In this document: positions 9,677-17,110 of the stretch, in pieces
Layout of the letters: the number at the start of each line of letters is the position of its first letter
How positions within the stretch are numbered: the stretch's first letter is position 1
NCBI GenBank assembly: GCA_044224925.1
Contig: JBGAJM010000010.1
Coordinates: forward strand, 14,018 to 78,017
Origin: Kapaibacterium sp044224925
GTDB taxonomy: Bacteria > Bacteroidota > Ignavibacteria > Kapaibacteriales > Kapaibacteriaceae
Direction of reading: 5' to 3'
Length of the DNA: 64,000 bases
Program-made: the position numbers and the translations under genes
Notes under the pieces: generated by a model
The model's database searches: none
The model's input: the letters and a program-made list of their open reading frames with translations, nothing else
Told to the model about the DNA's origin: nothing

Positions 9677-10968
9677 CCTACTCCTACATCGTTCATAAGT
9701 CTATGCAGGGTTGGCACGAAGTACGTATACCGTGGGTTGACCTCCAGTCCCTTGATGCCTTCCAAGGAGCCCTGCTCGCTTGCGAGTTTCACGCTCATCT
9801 TCTTGTTGACGATCTCGATCCACGCTCCCACCGAACGTCTTGTGCTCATCACGAATTGATTCAGCTCAATGACCTTCTCAACCAGCGTATCGTATTCACC
9901 TGCGTGAAGAAGGCCGGCTAAGGTTGACCAGCGTTGTTCAATCGCCTGATCATTCACTCCGACTCGGTTAAGCGCTGCTATAAATGCCGCCTGGTTGACA
10001 TTGGCTCGTGGCCCCCACTCTCTTGAAAGGTTACCGGCGACGGCCGATAGAGATACACGATCTTGCGACTGCAAATAGAGAAAGAGTAGAGTGAGTGGTC
10101 CGAGAACTCTCTCGACAGTCACCAGATCATGAATGGATTGCGCGAGGTGTCGATGCTGCGGGTCCTTCTCGGCTCTCCGAGCCAATCGGTCGAGTGCGTG
10201 CGGCCCATACGTTACAAGAATCTCCTCGTTCTTCGCGATCAGATCAACAAAACTCGACTGTCGTCCATGTGTGAGATCAACATCTTCGGATCCGCCACGA
10301 ACAATGTTCGACGCGTAGAATGAACGTTCTACTGCCAACGCCTTTGGTCTGAGAATTGACGCGATCGTCTTTGATAACGTTGAGTCGATACTCAGTTGCC
10401 TGCCGTCCGAAAGAAGAAATCGTTCGAGTTCTCGTTGCGTCTGTTGATCAGGCCACAACTTTGGAAGGTACAGACGTTGCACCATCTCGGCACTCTCTCG
10501 AGTAAGACTGTCGTTGTTCACCCCATCGACGAGTCCGGAAGACCGAAGGGGCGATCGGTACAAACCCCAGATACCGTACACCTTCTGATTCCCGAGGATC
10601 TGCCAATCGCGCTGTGCAGATATCGTGACCTTCCTGGTGCCGTCAAGTCGCCTCTTCACCTGCTCAATGCCACGAAATCCCTGGTCGCCTGAATGGGAAT
10701 ATCTGGAGTATGCGCACAGTTGCTCCCATCGTAGGAATGCGTCCGAGATGGCGATCGGCTCATTACTCTTGTGACGAATCCAGTCGGCTAGATGGAGACC
10801 TGTAAGACAGATCGTAAAATCTCTCAGCAGCGTACTGACCGTTGTAAGATTGTGGATCAGTTGCCGCCCGGCAGCGATCCAGATCACCTGAGCACCAAGT
10901 GGGTCCACGGATCCCTTGATGGCAGCGTTAGGATCGATCGAAGTGAAGAAGGATGTTCGTTGTTGCAT
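9673..10968 (-). CDS. Conserved-looking protein of unknown function in the SNF2-PLD operon
   Basis: 431 residues from the ATG at 10968; the frame is open to a TTG at 11013, which would add 15 residues with a basic composition unlike the rest. Neither start has a clear ribosome site. The N-terminus (FFTSIDPNAAIKGSVDPLGA) is followed by a mostly helical, mixed-charge protein with no catalytic motif I can name. Its 3' end overlaps the PLD gene by 4 bp and it precedes PLD and helicase in the transcript. It is a candidate specificity or sensor subunit, by position only. Confidence 0.75.
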   Translation of the reverse strand: MQQRTSFFTSIDPNAAIKGSVDPLGAQVIWIAAGRQLIHNLTTVSTLLRDFTICLTGLHLADWIRHKSNEPIAISDAFLRWEQLCAYSRYSHSGDQGFRGIEQVKRRLDGTRKVTISAQRDWQILGNQKVYGIWGLYRSPLRSSGLVDGVNNDSLTRESAEMVQRLYLPKLWPDQQTQRELERFLLSDGRQLSIDSTLSKTIASILRPKALAVERSFYASNIVRGGSEDVDLTHGRQSSFVDLIAKNEEILVTYGPHALDRLARRAEKDPQHRHLAQSIHDLVTVERVLGPLTLLFLYLQSQDRVSLSAVAGNLSREWGPRANVNQAAFIAALNRVGVNDQAIEQRWSTLAGLLHAGEYDTLVEKVIELNQFVMSTRRSVGAWIEIVNKKMSVKLASEQGSLEGIKGLEVNPRYTYFVPTLHRLMNDVGVG

Positions 10969-11037
10969 AGGATGAGATCGTCGGGCATGTCTTCGATAGA
11001 TGGCGTTGCGCAAGATAGGTGTGTCGCAGCAGCACGG

Positions 11038-11490
11038 TCAAGAGCTTGTTTCCACGTCCCTGTACACTCCTATCACCTTTTTAAGTACCGACCAATCCTC
11101 ATCCGTCGGATAGAAGATGCCCGCTGCGCCCTTTGCCTTGATCTCGTCGTCGAACATCCGCGGGTTCTCGAGTCGGATGCCGTATTGGTCGGTCTCTCCG
11201 TCTTCGCCGGGCCATTCATCGACGTCGACGACGTCCACGATACCGACGTACGCTCCCAACGGCAGAGATCGGATGAGCTCCTCCGATGAACCAACTTGAA
11301 AGTACATCTGCAGGAGGTGGTCCATTGTTGCCGTTGCTGAGGCATGAATGAGCAAAGGACCTCGGTACTTCATGTTCCAGGAACGGAACTCGACATCCTT
11401 GATCCCACAGATGATCATCGTCGCCCATGGCTGTCGCACACTGAGTGCCGGATACTTGCCCTCGTTGTTGGATCGTTGCTTCGTTGCCAT
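11038..11490 (-). CDS. ASCH (PUA-like) domain protein
   Basis: About 150 residues from the ATG at 11490; earlier in-frame starts exist at 11505 and 11550. The sequence PALSVRQPWATMIICGIKDV, then E-R-SW and YRGPLLIHAS, is the typical start of an ASCH domain. ASCH proteins bind RNA or modified nucleotides, and some are nucleases or deaminating enzymes. It is the first gene before the PLD/helicase block on the same strand, about 70 bp away, so it may be part of the island. Its substrate cannot be predicted. Confidence 0.8.
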   Translation of the reverse strand: MATKQRSNNEGKYPALSVRQPWATMIICGIKDVEFRSWNMKYRGPLLIHASATATMDHLLQMYFQVGSSEELIRSLPLGAYVGIVDVVDVDEWPGEDGETDQYGIRLENPRMFDDEIKAKGAAGIFYPTDEDWSVLKKVIGVYRDVETSS

Positions 11491-11582
11491 CGCAGCACCT
11501 GTCATCAGTGTTCCATGTTGCGTTCGAAGCGAACCTACGGGTGTGCGCACTGCGACTCCATGACTTTGATCATGCGTTGTCG

Positions 11583-12224
11583 TTACTTGAGCATGGACCC
11601 CGCCGTCTCGATCTTGTTCGTGAGACAGCGCAACTCTTCCTTGCTGTTGGCAATGAATATGTAGATGTAGCTATTCTCGGCCAATGTGATGGTGAGGTTC
11701 GGACCGTTGACCGTGCGATTGAAGGCCATGCGCAGGGTCTCTGAGTACGAGATGATGGAGTCCGAGACCACACGCTCCTGATCCTGCGGGACCGAGACGA
11801 ACTCCCAGAACTCGGCCTTGTCGGATCCGATCTGGTTGTCCCATTCCGCGAGCATCTTCTGCAGACCGCGCACGACGACGGGAACCTGGTCCTTCCGGAT
11901 CACGGCCCCTTGATTCACGTTCACATTGGGCATGTCCGACGCAGAGAGCTGCGGATGGATGAGCGGCGCCAACAAGATGTACGAGTAGGACTGACCGCCT
12001 TCGACCTGATCGTGCGCCGCGATCACTCCGAGCTCGCTACTCCCTCGCGCATCGTTCTCGTCGCAGGCAACCACGGTCATTTGCGTTGAGACCTGCGTGA
12101 CCGTTCGCGGCTTGAACGCATTGGAGTGATATGGTAGGATGTCGGCATGTCGACATCCGATCGTGACCACGAGCATCGTGCACGTGATGCACATGCCCGC
12201 CAAGAACCTGGAACCCTTTCGCAT
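11583..12224 (-). CDS. Lipoprotein of unknown function
   Basis: 213 residues from the ATG at 12224, which follows GAGGGGGTT. A short basic n-region and hydrophobic stretch end in the lipobox TIGC (Cys at about residue 24), so it is predicted to be lipid-anchored in the envelope. The mature part has no recognised domain. It lies 92 bp upstream of the ASCH gene and is divergent from the WYL regulator. Whether it shares a transcript with the defence island is unclear. Confidence 0.75.
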   Translation of the reverse strand: MRKGSRFLAGMCITCTMLVVTIGCRHADILPYHSNAFKPRTVTQVSTQMTVVACDENDARGSSELGVIAAHDQVEGGQSYSYILLAPLIHPQLSASDMPNVNVNQGAVIRKDQVPVVVRGLQKMLAEWDNQIGSDKAEFWEFVSVPQDQERVVSDSIISYSETLRMAFNRTVNGPNLTITLAENSYIYIFIANSKEELRCLTNKIETAGSMLK

Positions 12225-12349
12225 AACCCCCTCATGTGTGTGTTGCTGTTGGGCGGCAAATGTAGTGGGCATTGACGACGCCCGACGTCGTCGGTTCGGG
12301 GAACTTTGCCATATTCATCGCCTATACATCTATTCAACGTGAGGTAGAA

Positions 12350-13312
12350 GTGTCTCGACCGATCTATCGTGCTGCCAAGATCATTGCATTGTTGTCGACC
12401 GGATATCGGTGCACCACCGAAGAGATCCTCCAACACCTTGCCGATGCCGATGCGTCGTTGCGGACACTGTCGCTGCGGACGGTGCAGCGCGACCTGGCCG
12501 ATATCATGGAGGCGGGGATCCCCATCGTGACCACACAGCATGGCACGGCGCGACGGTATCATCTTGCCCGTGCCGCCTCGCTGCCTTCCATGTCGGCCTC
12601 CATGCAGAGTCCGCTCCTCGCCATGCACATGCTCAAGGCCGCACTGCCGCAGTTCACGGCGCTGGATGTTGGCGATGCGATCGCAGAGCTGGTGACGAGG
12701 CTCGATGCGGCCGCACCGGAAGAGGTGATCTCGAACGACCTGGTGGCCAGTATCAACGTGGGTGAGTATCGCGGCGTGCCGATGCTGCGACGGGAAAGTC
12801 TCGATGCCATCATCCGCGCCATCGTCGACAAGCAGTGGCTGCGCGTGACGTATCGTCAGAGCGACAACGTCTTCCAGGCATTCCCGTATCGGATCATTCC
12901 CTACCTCGGCCGACTCTACCTTGCGGCCTGGAATGCCCGTCACGAGCAGTTCTTCTCGATGGCGCTGGATCGTGTGGTCGACGTGGAAGCGATCTCCTCC
13001 ACCGATGTGGCGCCGCCCTTTTCGGTGGATGCCTTCATGGCGAATCGCTTCGGTATGTGGTCGGACCCGCGCGTGCACGATGTGGTGGTGCATGTGAGCG
13101 CCGAGGCCTATGCCGACATTGCCACGCGCATGTGGCATCCCACGCAACAACTCACGGACCTCGGCGACGGTCGCCTCGAGATCCGCATGCGCACGGGGAT
13201 CAGTCATGAGCTCGTCTCTTGGGTCCTGCATTGGACGCCGTATATCGAGGTCGTGGAGCCGGAGGTGTTGAGGGACGAGGTGGAGGCGAGGAAGAACTTC
13301 GTGCGACACTAA
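12350..13312 (+). CDS. WYL-domain transcriptional regulator
   Basis: 320 residues. An N-terminal helix-turn-helix (CTTEEILQHL ... LSLRTVQRDLADI) is followed by a WYL-type ligand-sensing domain (KQWLRVTYRQSDN ... FPYRIIPYLGRLYLAAWN) and a C-terminal WYL extension. The GTG at 12350 has GAGGT 5-6 nt upstream and begins the conserved HTH; a longer frame from 12272 is unlikely. WYL regulators often respond to nucleic acids or nucleotides and control defence genes. It is divergent from the lipoprotein gene. The last four residues (FVRH) and the stop lie inside the first unit of the R1 array, so the repeat forms the C-terminus. Confidence 0.9.
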   Translation: MSRPIYRAAKIIALLSTGYRCTTEEILQHLADADASLRTLSLRTVQRDLADIMEAGIPIVTTQHGTARRYHLARAASLPSMSASMQSPLLAMHMLKAALPQFTALDVGDAIAELVTRLDAAAPEEVISNDLVASINVGEYRGVPMLRRESLDAIIRAIVDKQWLRVTYRQSDNVFQAFPYRIIPYLGRLYLAAWNARHEQFFSMALDRVVDVEAISSTDVAPPFSVDAFMANRFGMWSDPRVHDVVVHVSAEAYADIATRMWHPTQQLTDLGDGRLEIRMRTGISHELVSWVLHWTPYIEVVEPEVLRDEVEARKNFVRH

Positions 13313-13383
13313 GGCGTGCGACACGGAGTGCGACACGGAGTGGGACACTAGCGTGGGACACTTCGTGGGACACTGCGTGCGCC
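13298..13383. repeat. R1 12-bp repeat array, convergent gap
   Basis: About seven GTG-NNN-CAC-NNN units (main unit GGAGTGCGACAC). They start inside the last codons of the WYL gene and run to 4 bp before the toxin gene stop. The array contains the edge motif GGCGTGCGACAC also seen at 16056 and 23604. Confidence 0.9.
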
Positions 13384-13386
13384 AAG

Positions 13387-14475
13387 CTACCCCTGCATCA
13401 ACGCTTCCACGAGTGCCACTGCCTCTTGTTTAACGGACTTCGGTAGACCTCTGCAGATGGTCTTGATGCGCTCGCTACCAAGCTCTGACTCTTTGATGTC
13501 TTTGAATACTGTGATCGGCGTATCACCATTGAGAAGACACTGGCCGACGTGGGCGGCACGCAGTGCGGCCATCTTGACCTCTGCAGCGTCAAAACGACGC
13601 CTGTCGATGATGTAGTTGCTCAGACTTCTGTGGCCACCTGCGTGAGCTTGCTGAAGATCAGGATGATATTCTCGATCCAATTGGCCGAACAACGCCAACG
13701 CCCTATCGGTCAAATCCATGACCACCTCTTCGTTGGTAAAGGTCTGACCAAAGACGTCGCTCTGCACTTCAAGCGTGCGTTCAAACGCAGTGCGAACGAC
13801 ACTCCAGTCATTCGCCAGTGAGATCAAAATATTCACATCATACAATTGCTTGATCATTTGTTGGTGCTTCTGTACGGTCCTGTCCGTCCCCGATAATGTG
13901 CTCGAATGAATTGGTACCCCAACCGTCAATGGTGCACATGCCGTGAGCTTATCTCCAAGCAGTCCCTCAAGCGTAGGAGTGACGATCACAGTCGGTTCGT
14001 CTTCATTGCTGAGCGCCACGTGTTTCAACTCTCGCTTCTCAGTACAAGGGTTTAGAATGCCGGTTCTCACAACGTCCAAAATCACGCTCGAATTGTTGCC
14101 AATTGTATCATCTGGATTCAGGTAGTTGATTCTATAGTGATGCGATCCTTCGGTGCTTCTGCGCCGGATCTGTTGTTCCACGCCCACGAATGGAGTACGC
14201 TCGGACACAATGCTCTGGATAACATCTTCAACATCCTTTGTCGAGGTGTTCGAGTGCACTTCAATGTCGACATCGATGGAAAGTCTGTCCAGACGATCCA
14301 CGATGAGAGACAGGCATGTCCCACCCTTGAACGTGAATTGAAGTCCATGATTGGCAAGTTGCTCAACCAGGTACAGGGCATGAACCATCGTGTACAACAG
14401 CTGTTTGTCCCGGATCTTCAATTGTCGCGCTATAGTGTCGCAATGTTCCCTCGTGAGGCACTCCTTACGGATCAT
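13387..14475 (-). CDS. AbiEii-like nucleotidyltransferase toxin
   Basis: 362 residues from the ATG at 14475, preceded by GGAGG and overlapping the upstream antitoxin gene by 11 bp. FKGGTCLS followed by SIDVDIEV gives the GG(S/T) and DxD motifs of the DNA polymerase beta nucleotidyltransferase fold used by AbiEii/MenT-type toxins. These toxins inactivate tRNA or related targets by adding nucleotides, which underlies phage abortive infection. The pairing with the upstream gene supports a type IV toxin-antitoxin unit. The substrate is not predictable. Confidence 0.85.
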   Translation of the reverse strand: MIRKECLTREHCDTIARQLKIRDKQLLYTMVHALYLVEQLANHGLQFTFKGGTCLSLIVDRLDRLSIDVDIEVHSNTSTKDVEDVIQSIVSERTPFVGVEQQIRRRSTEGSHHYRINYLNPDDTIGNNSSVILDVVRTGILNPCTEKRELKHVALSNEDEPTVIVTPTLEGLLGDKLTACAPLTVGVPIHSSTLSGTDRTVQKHQQMIKQLYDVNILISLANDWSVVRTAFERTLEVQSDVFGQTFTNEEVVMDLTDRALALFGQLDREYHPDLQQAHAGGHRSLSNYIIDRRRFDAAEVKMAALRAAHVGQCLLNGDTPITVFKDIKESELGSERIKTICRGLPKSVKQEAVALVEALMQG

Positions 14476-15169
14476 GCAACACCTCCCGTGGTGCAACGGC
14501 AAGCCACTCAAGGTACGATAGCAACTTGTCGAGGACATTCCTGCGTCGTGCATATGCGCGTAGAACACGTATGTCTGTCGTGTAATCCGTGAATGCAAGT
14601 CTGCACAAATGTTCAAGGTCGGTCGGTGCAATGCCTGCCAGAACCTGTCCGTCAACAAACAGATCAACGATGATCTTCTCGAGCGATGGAGTCCCTTTTA
14701 CCTTGTTGATGATCGGCGCCTTCGTGATCAACCTCCGAACCATTACGTCGAAGTTCGAAAACCCAACGTGATTCACTGCCCACTTCGTGTCTGTTTCAAG
14801 GATCACATCTCGAAACCGTTCGGATCGAAGTCGTTCGAACACCATCCCTTGACTATATCGATCGACTTCTACGATCGTAAGACGACGCATGCGCTGATGA
14901 ATGAACAATGGGTTCAAGGCTGTCAAGGACCAGATGCAGTAGTCATCAACGAGGGTTCGGATCACTTGCGCGAGCTCAATCTCCCTGGAAGTTTGAGGGA
15001 GCTCGAACAGGCGTTCAGCGCCGGTTCTGCACCACGTCCGCGAAACGGGCACGAACAGTCCCTTGGTCCGCAATTGGTTCACGCGCCACCGACCCACACC
15101 GGAACTCGGAGTCGTTCCATAGCGGTCTAGGACCTCAACTCGTTTGATATACGTCGGGATGTTTTCCAT
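14465..15169 (-). CDS. AbiEi-like antitoxin (DUF6577-type)
   Basis: 234 residues. The N-terminus looks like a winged helix (residues about 5-60), as expected for an AbiEi-type antitoxin that represses its own operon. The C-terminal half would neutralise the toxin. It ends 11 bp inside the toxin gene. Assignment rests mainly on position and on a general resemblance to DUF6577 proteins that precede nucleotidyltransferase toxins. It is divergent from the peroxiredoxin gene. Confidence 0.65.
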   Translation of the reverse strand: MENIPTYIKRVEVLDRYGTTPSSGVGRWRVNQLRTKGLFVPVSRTWCRTGAERLFELPQTSREIELAQVIRTLVDDYCIWSLTALNPLFIHQRMRRLTIVEVDRYSQGMVFERLRSERFRDVILETDTKWAVNHVGFSNFDVMVRRLITKAPIINKVKGTPSLEKIIVDLFVDGQVLAGIAPTDLEHLCRLAFTDYTTDIRVLRAYARRRNVLDKLLSYLEWLAVAPREVLHDP

Positions 15170-15203
15170 GGATGCAGTTCATTCAACTTGTCATTACATG
15201 TTG

Positions 15204-15256
15204 AATATACTACAGTTACGTGGAAATTTGCAAAACAAACACGGGACAATTATAGG
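15204..15256. promoter_or_regulatory. Possible divergent promoter pair
   Basis: A palindromic TTGCAA (15228-15233) can serve as a -35 box for both directions: TATAGG at 15251-15256 lies 17 bp away on plus, and TATATT at 15209-15204 lies 18 bp away on minus. It sits between the antitoxin and peroxiredoxin starts. Bacteroidota promoters differ from this consensus, so this is weak. Confidence 0.25.
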
Positions 15257-15385
15257 CATCTAGTGTCCGATGTTAGGACGTGGACGTCGCTCTTTTCGAC
15301 GAGAAAGCCGCGTTCGGATTCTCCCGAACTCTCCATGTTCCTAAATTGTCGGTCGGCACTTCTCCCACCATTGGATCAACGAACC

Positions 15386-16045
15386 ATGTCCGTCCGCATC
15401 AACCAGATCGCCCCGAACTTCACGGCTGAGACCACGCAAGGCCCGATCAACTTCCACGATTGGATCGGTGATGGGTATGCTGTGCTGTTCTCACACCCGA
15501 AGGATTTCACGCCGGTGTGCACCACAGAGTTGGGCACCGTGGCCAAGATGCTACCTGATTTTGCCAAGCGCAATACAAAGGTCATCGGGTTGAGCGTTGA
15601 CCCGGTTGCAAAGCATCTTGAATGGGAGAAGGATATTGAAGAGACGCAAGGGGCACCGGTGACGTTTCCGATGATCGCCGATACGGACCTTTCGGTATCA
15701 AAGCTGTACGACATGCTTCCCGAAGACGAAGGTGATTCGCATGAAGGCCGTACGGCGGTGAACAATCAAACCGTACGCACGGTGTTCATCGTTGGCCCCG
15801 ACAAGAAAGTGAAGCTCACCCTTTCCTATCCCATGACGTCAGGCCGAAATTTTGACGAGATCCTTCGCGTCCTCGACTCGATCCAACTCACGGCCAACCA
15901 TAAAGTGGCGACGCCCGCCAATTGGAAGAACGGCGAGGATGTGATCATCGTCACCTCTGTTTCCGATGAAGAAGCCCATGCAAAGTACCCGGACGGATTC
16001 ACGACGGTGAAGCCGTATTTGCGGGTGGTGAAGCAGCCGAAGTAA
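15386..16045 (+). CDS. 1-Cys peroxiredoxin (Prx6 type)
   Basis: 219 residues, the normal Prx6 length. The peroxidatic cysteine is in FTPVCTTELG (about residue 47), with the Prx6-type C-terminal extension (SDEEAHAKYPDGFTTVKPYLRVV) and no second conserved resolving Cys visible. It reduces hydrogen peroxide and organic hydroperoxides in the cytoplasm. The ATG at 15386 begins the conserved domain; an open frame upstream is intergenic. An R1 repeat array begins three bases after its stop. Confidence 0.93.
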   Translation: MSVRINQIAPNFTAETTQGPINFHDWIGDGYAVLFSHPKDFTPVCTTELGTVAKMLPDFAKRNTKVIGLSVDPVAKHLEWEKDIEETQGAPVTFPMIADTDLSVSKLYDMLPEDEGDSHEGRTAVNNQTVRTVFIVGPDKKVKLTLSYPMTSGRNFDEILRVLDSIQLTANHKVATPANWKNGEDVIIVTSVSDEEAHAKYPDGFTTVKPYLRVVKQPK

Positions 16046-16047
16046 GA

Positions 16048-16228
16048 ACGCCTTCGGCGTGCGACACGGAGTGCGACACGGAGTGCGACACTTGCGTGCG
16101 ACACGGAGTGCGACACGGAGTGCGACACGGAGTGGGACACGGAGTGCGACACGGAGTGCGACACGGAGTGCGACACGGAGTGCGACACTAGAGTGCGACA
16201 CGGAGTGTGACACTAGCGTGGGACACCT
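16048..16228. repeat. R1 12-bp repeat array with hairpin cap
   Basis: It starts with the hairpin ACGCCTTCGGCGT (16048-16060) and continues as about 14 units of GGAGTGCGACAC with a few variants (TTGC and TAGA replacing GGA). It lies between two plus-strand genes and has no stop codon in most frames. Confidence 0.95.
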
Positions 16229-16294
16229 CTTGGGAAAGACGTTTACGAGGCTTTCGCGTATGTTAACGGGAACGCTGAACGGTGCACAGAGCCT

Positions 16295-16999
16295 ATGGAT
16301 ATCATCAAACGATCAGTAGCCAACAATGCGGCGTGGGTGGACATGGTGATGACGTCGCTGGGAATGCCGGGGGAGTTCACGCCGGTTCTCTGGCAGAATC
16401 TCCATGACATGCCGCCGATCTTCCCGAATGCCGATACACTGGACGGCACGGAGACGGAACAGCTTCAGGCGATTGCAGCTCTTGCACAACGTCGCAAGAA
16501 CAAGGCCGTAGCCATCAAGGATGCATGGGCACGATTGGACCTGCACGCATTGGGATTTACGCCACTGTTTGAGGCGCAGTGGCTCGCTCGAAATGCAGAC
16601 CCTATGCCCATGCCCATGATCTCAGACATCTCTATCGAGCGCATCAATACCATTGATGCTCTGCGCGAGTTCGCCGTGGCCTGCAATGGCGAGGATCTGG
16701 CCTATGTCTATTCCGCGGACCTCCTGCGACCTGAGATCGCCTGGATAGCAGCACGAGTAGACGGGAACATTGTCGGTGGTGTAACAGCGGTCAACGCCAT
16801 TGGGGTGAACGGCATCAATAATCTCTTTGCATCAGATGGAGCAACGGAACGAGCCCTGATTCAGGCTGCCGTGAACGCCTTCCCAGCCTTGCCTGCTTGT
16901 GGCTATGAGCGCATCGAGGCGACCGCACCTTACTTGGAGGTAGGATTCTCAGTCATGGGCAACCTCAGGGTGTGGGTCAAGCCACCGTCTACTGTCTGA
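16295..16999 (+). CDS. GNAT-like protein of unknown substrate
   Basis: 234 residues. The C-terminal half resembles a GNAT acetyltransferase fold (DLAYVYSADLLRPEIAWIAA, then RVDGNIVGGVTAV, then YERIEATAPYLEVGFSVMGN, with a short terminal strand), but no clear acetyl-CoA loop is present. The N-terminal 100 residues are unassigned. There is no signal peptide. It lies just after the R1 array and is convergent with the first cyclase gene. No function beyond a possible GNAT fold can be given. Confidence 0.6.
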   Translation: MDIIKRSVANNAAWVDMVMTSLGMPGEFTPVLWQNLHDMPPIFPNADTLDGTETEQLQAIAALAQRRKNKAVAIKDAWARLDLHALGFTPLFEAQWLARNADPMPMPMISDISIERINTIDALREFAVACNGEDLAYVYSADLLRPEIAWIAARVDGNIVGGVTAVNAIGVNGINNLFASDGATERALIQAAVNAFPALPACGYERIEATAPYLEVGFSVMGNLRVWVKPPSTV

Positions 17000-17110
17000 T
17001 CATCGTTCGCCCATGCGCTACCGTCAACCCGGATCCGTATCAGCACGACAAGCGCCTGCCTGTCCAACGCTCAGCCACACAGACTCTCGGCATCGACTCT
17101 TCAAATGCGT

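Noticed and set aside
2777..11490. Calling the helicase-PLD island DISARM or Dpd
   Set aside because: No DUF1998 protein, methyltransferase or preQ0-type DNA modification genes are present, so only partial similarity can be claimed.
12077..13348. 423-codon frame on minus opposite the WYL regulator
   Set aside because: It is antisense to a clear WYL domain protein, has no domain of its own, and starts in the stop-free R1 array.
13298..16228. R1 arrays as CRISPR repeats
   Set aside because: Units are 12 bp, adjoin each other without unique spacers, and occur inside genes; no cas genes are present.
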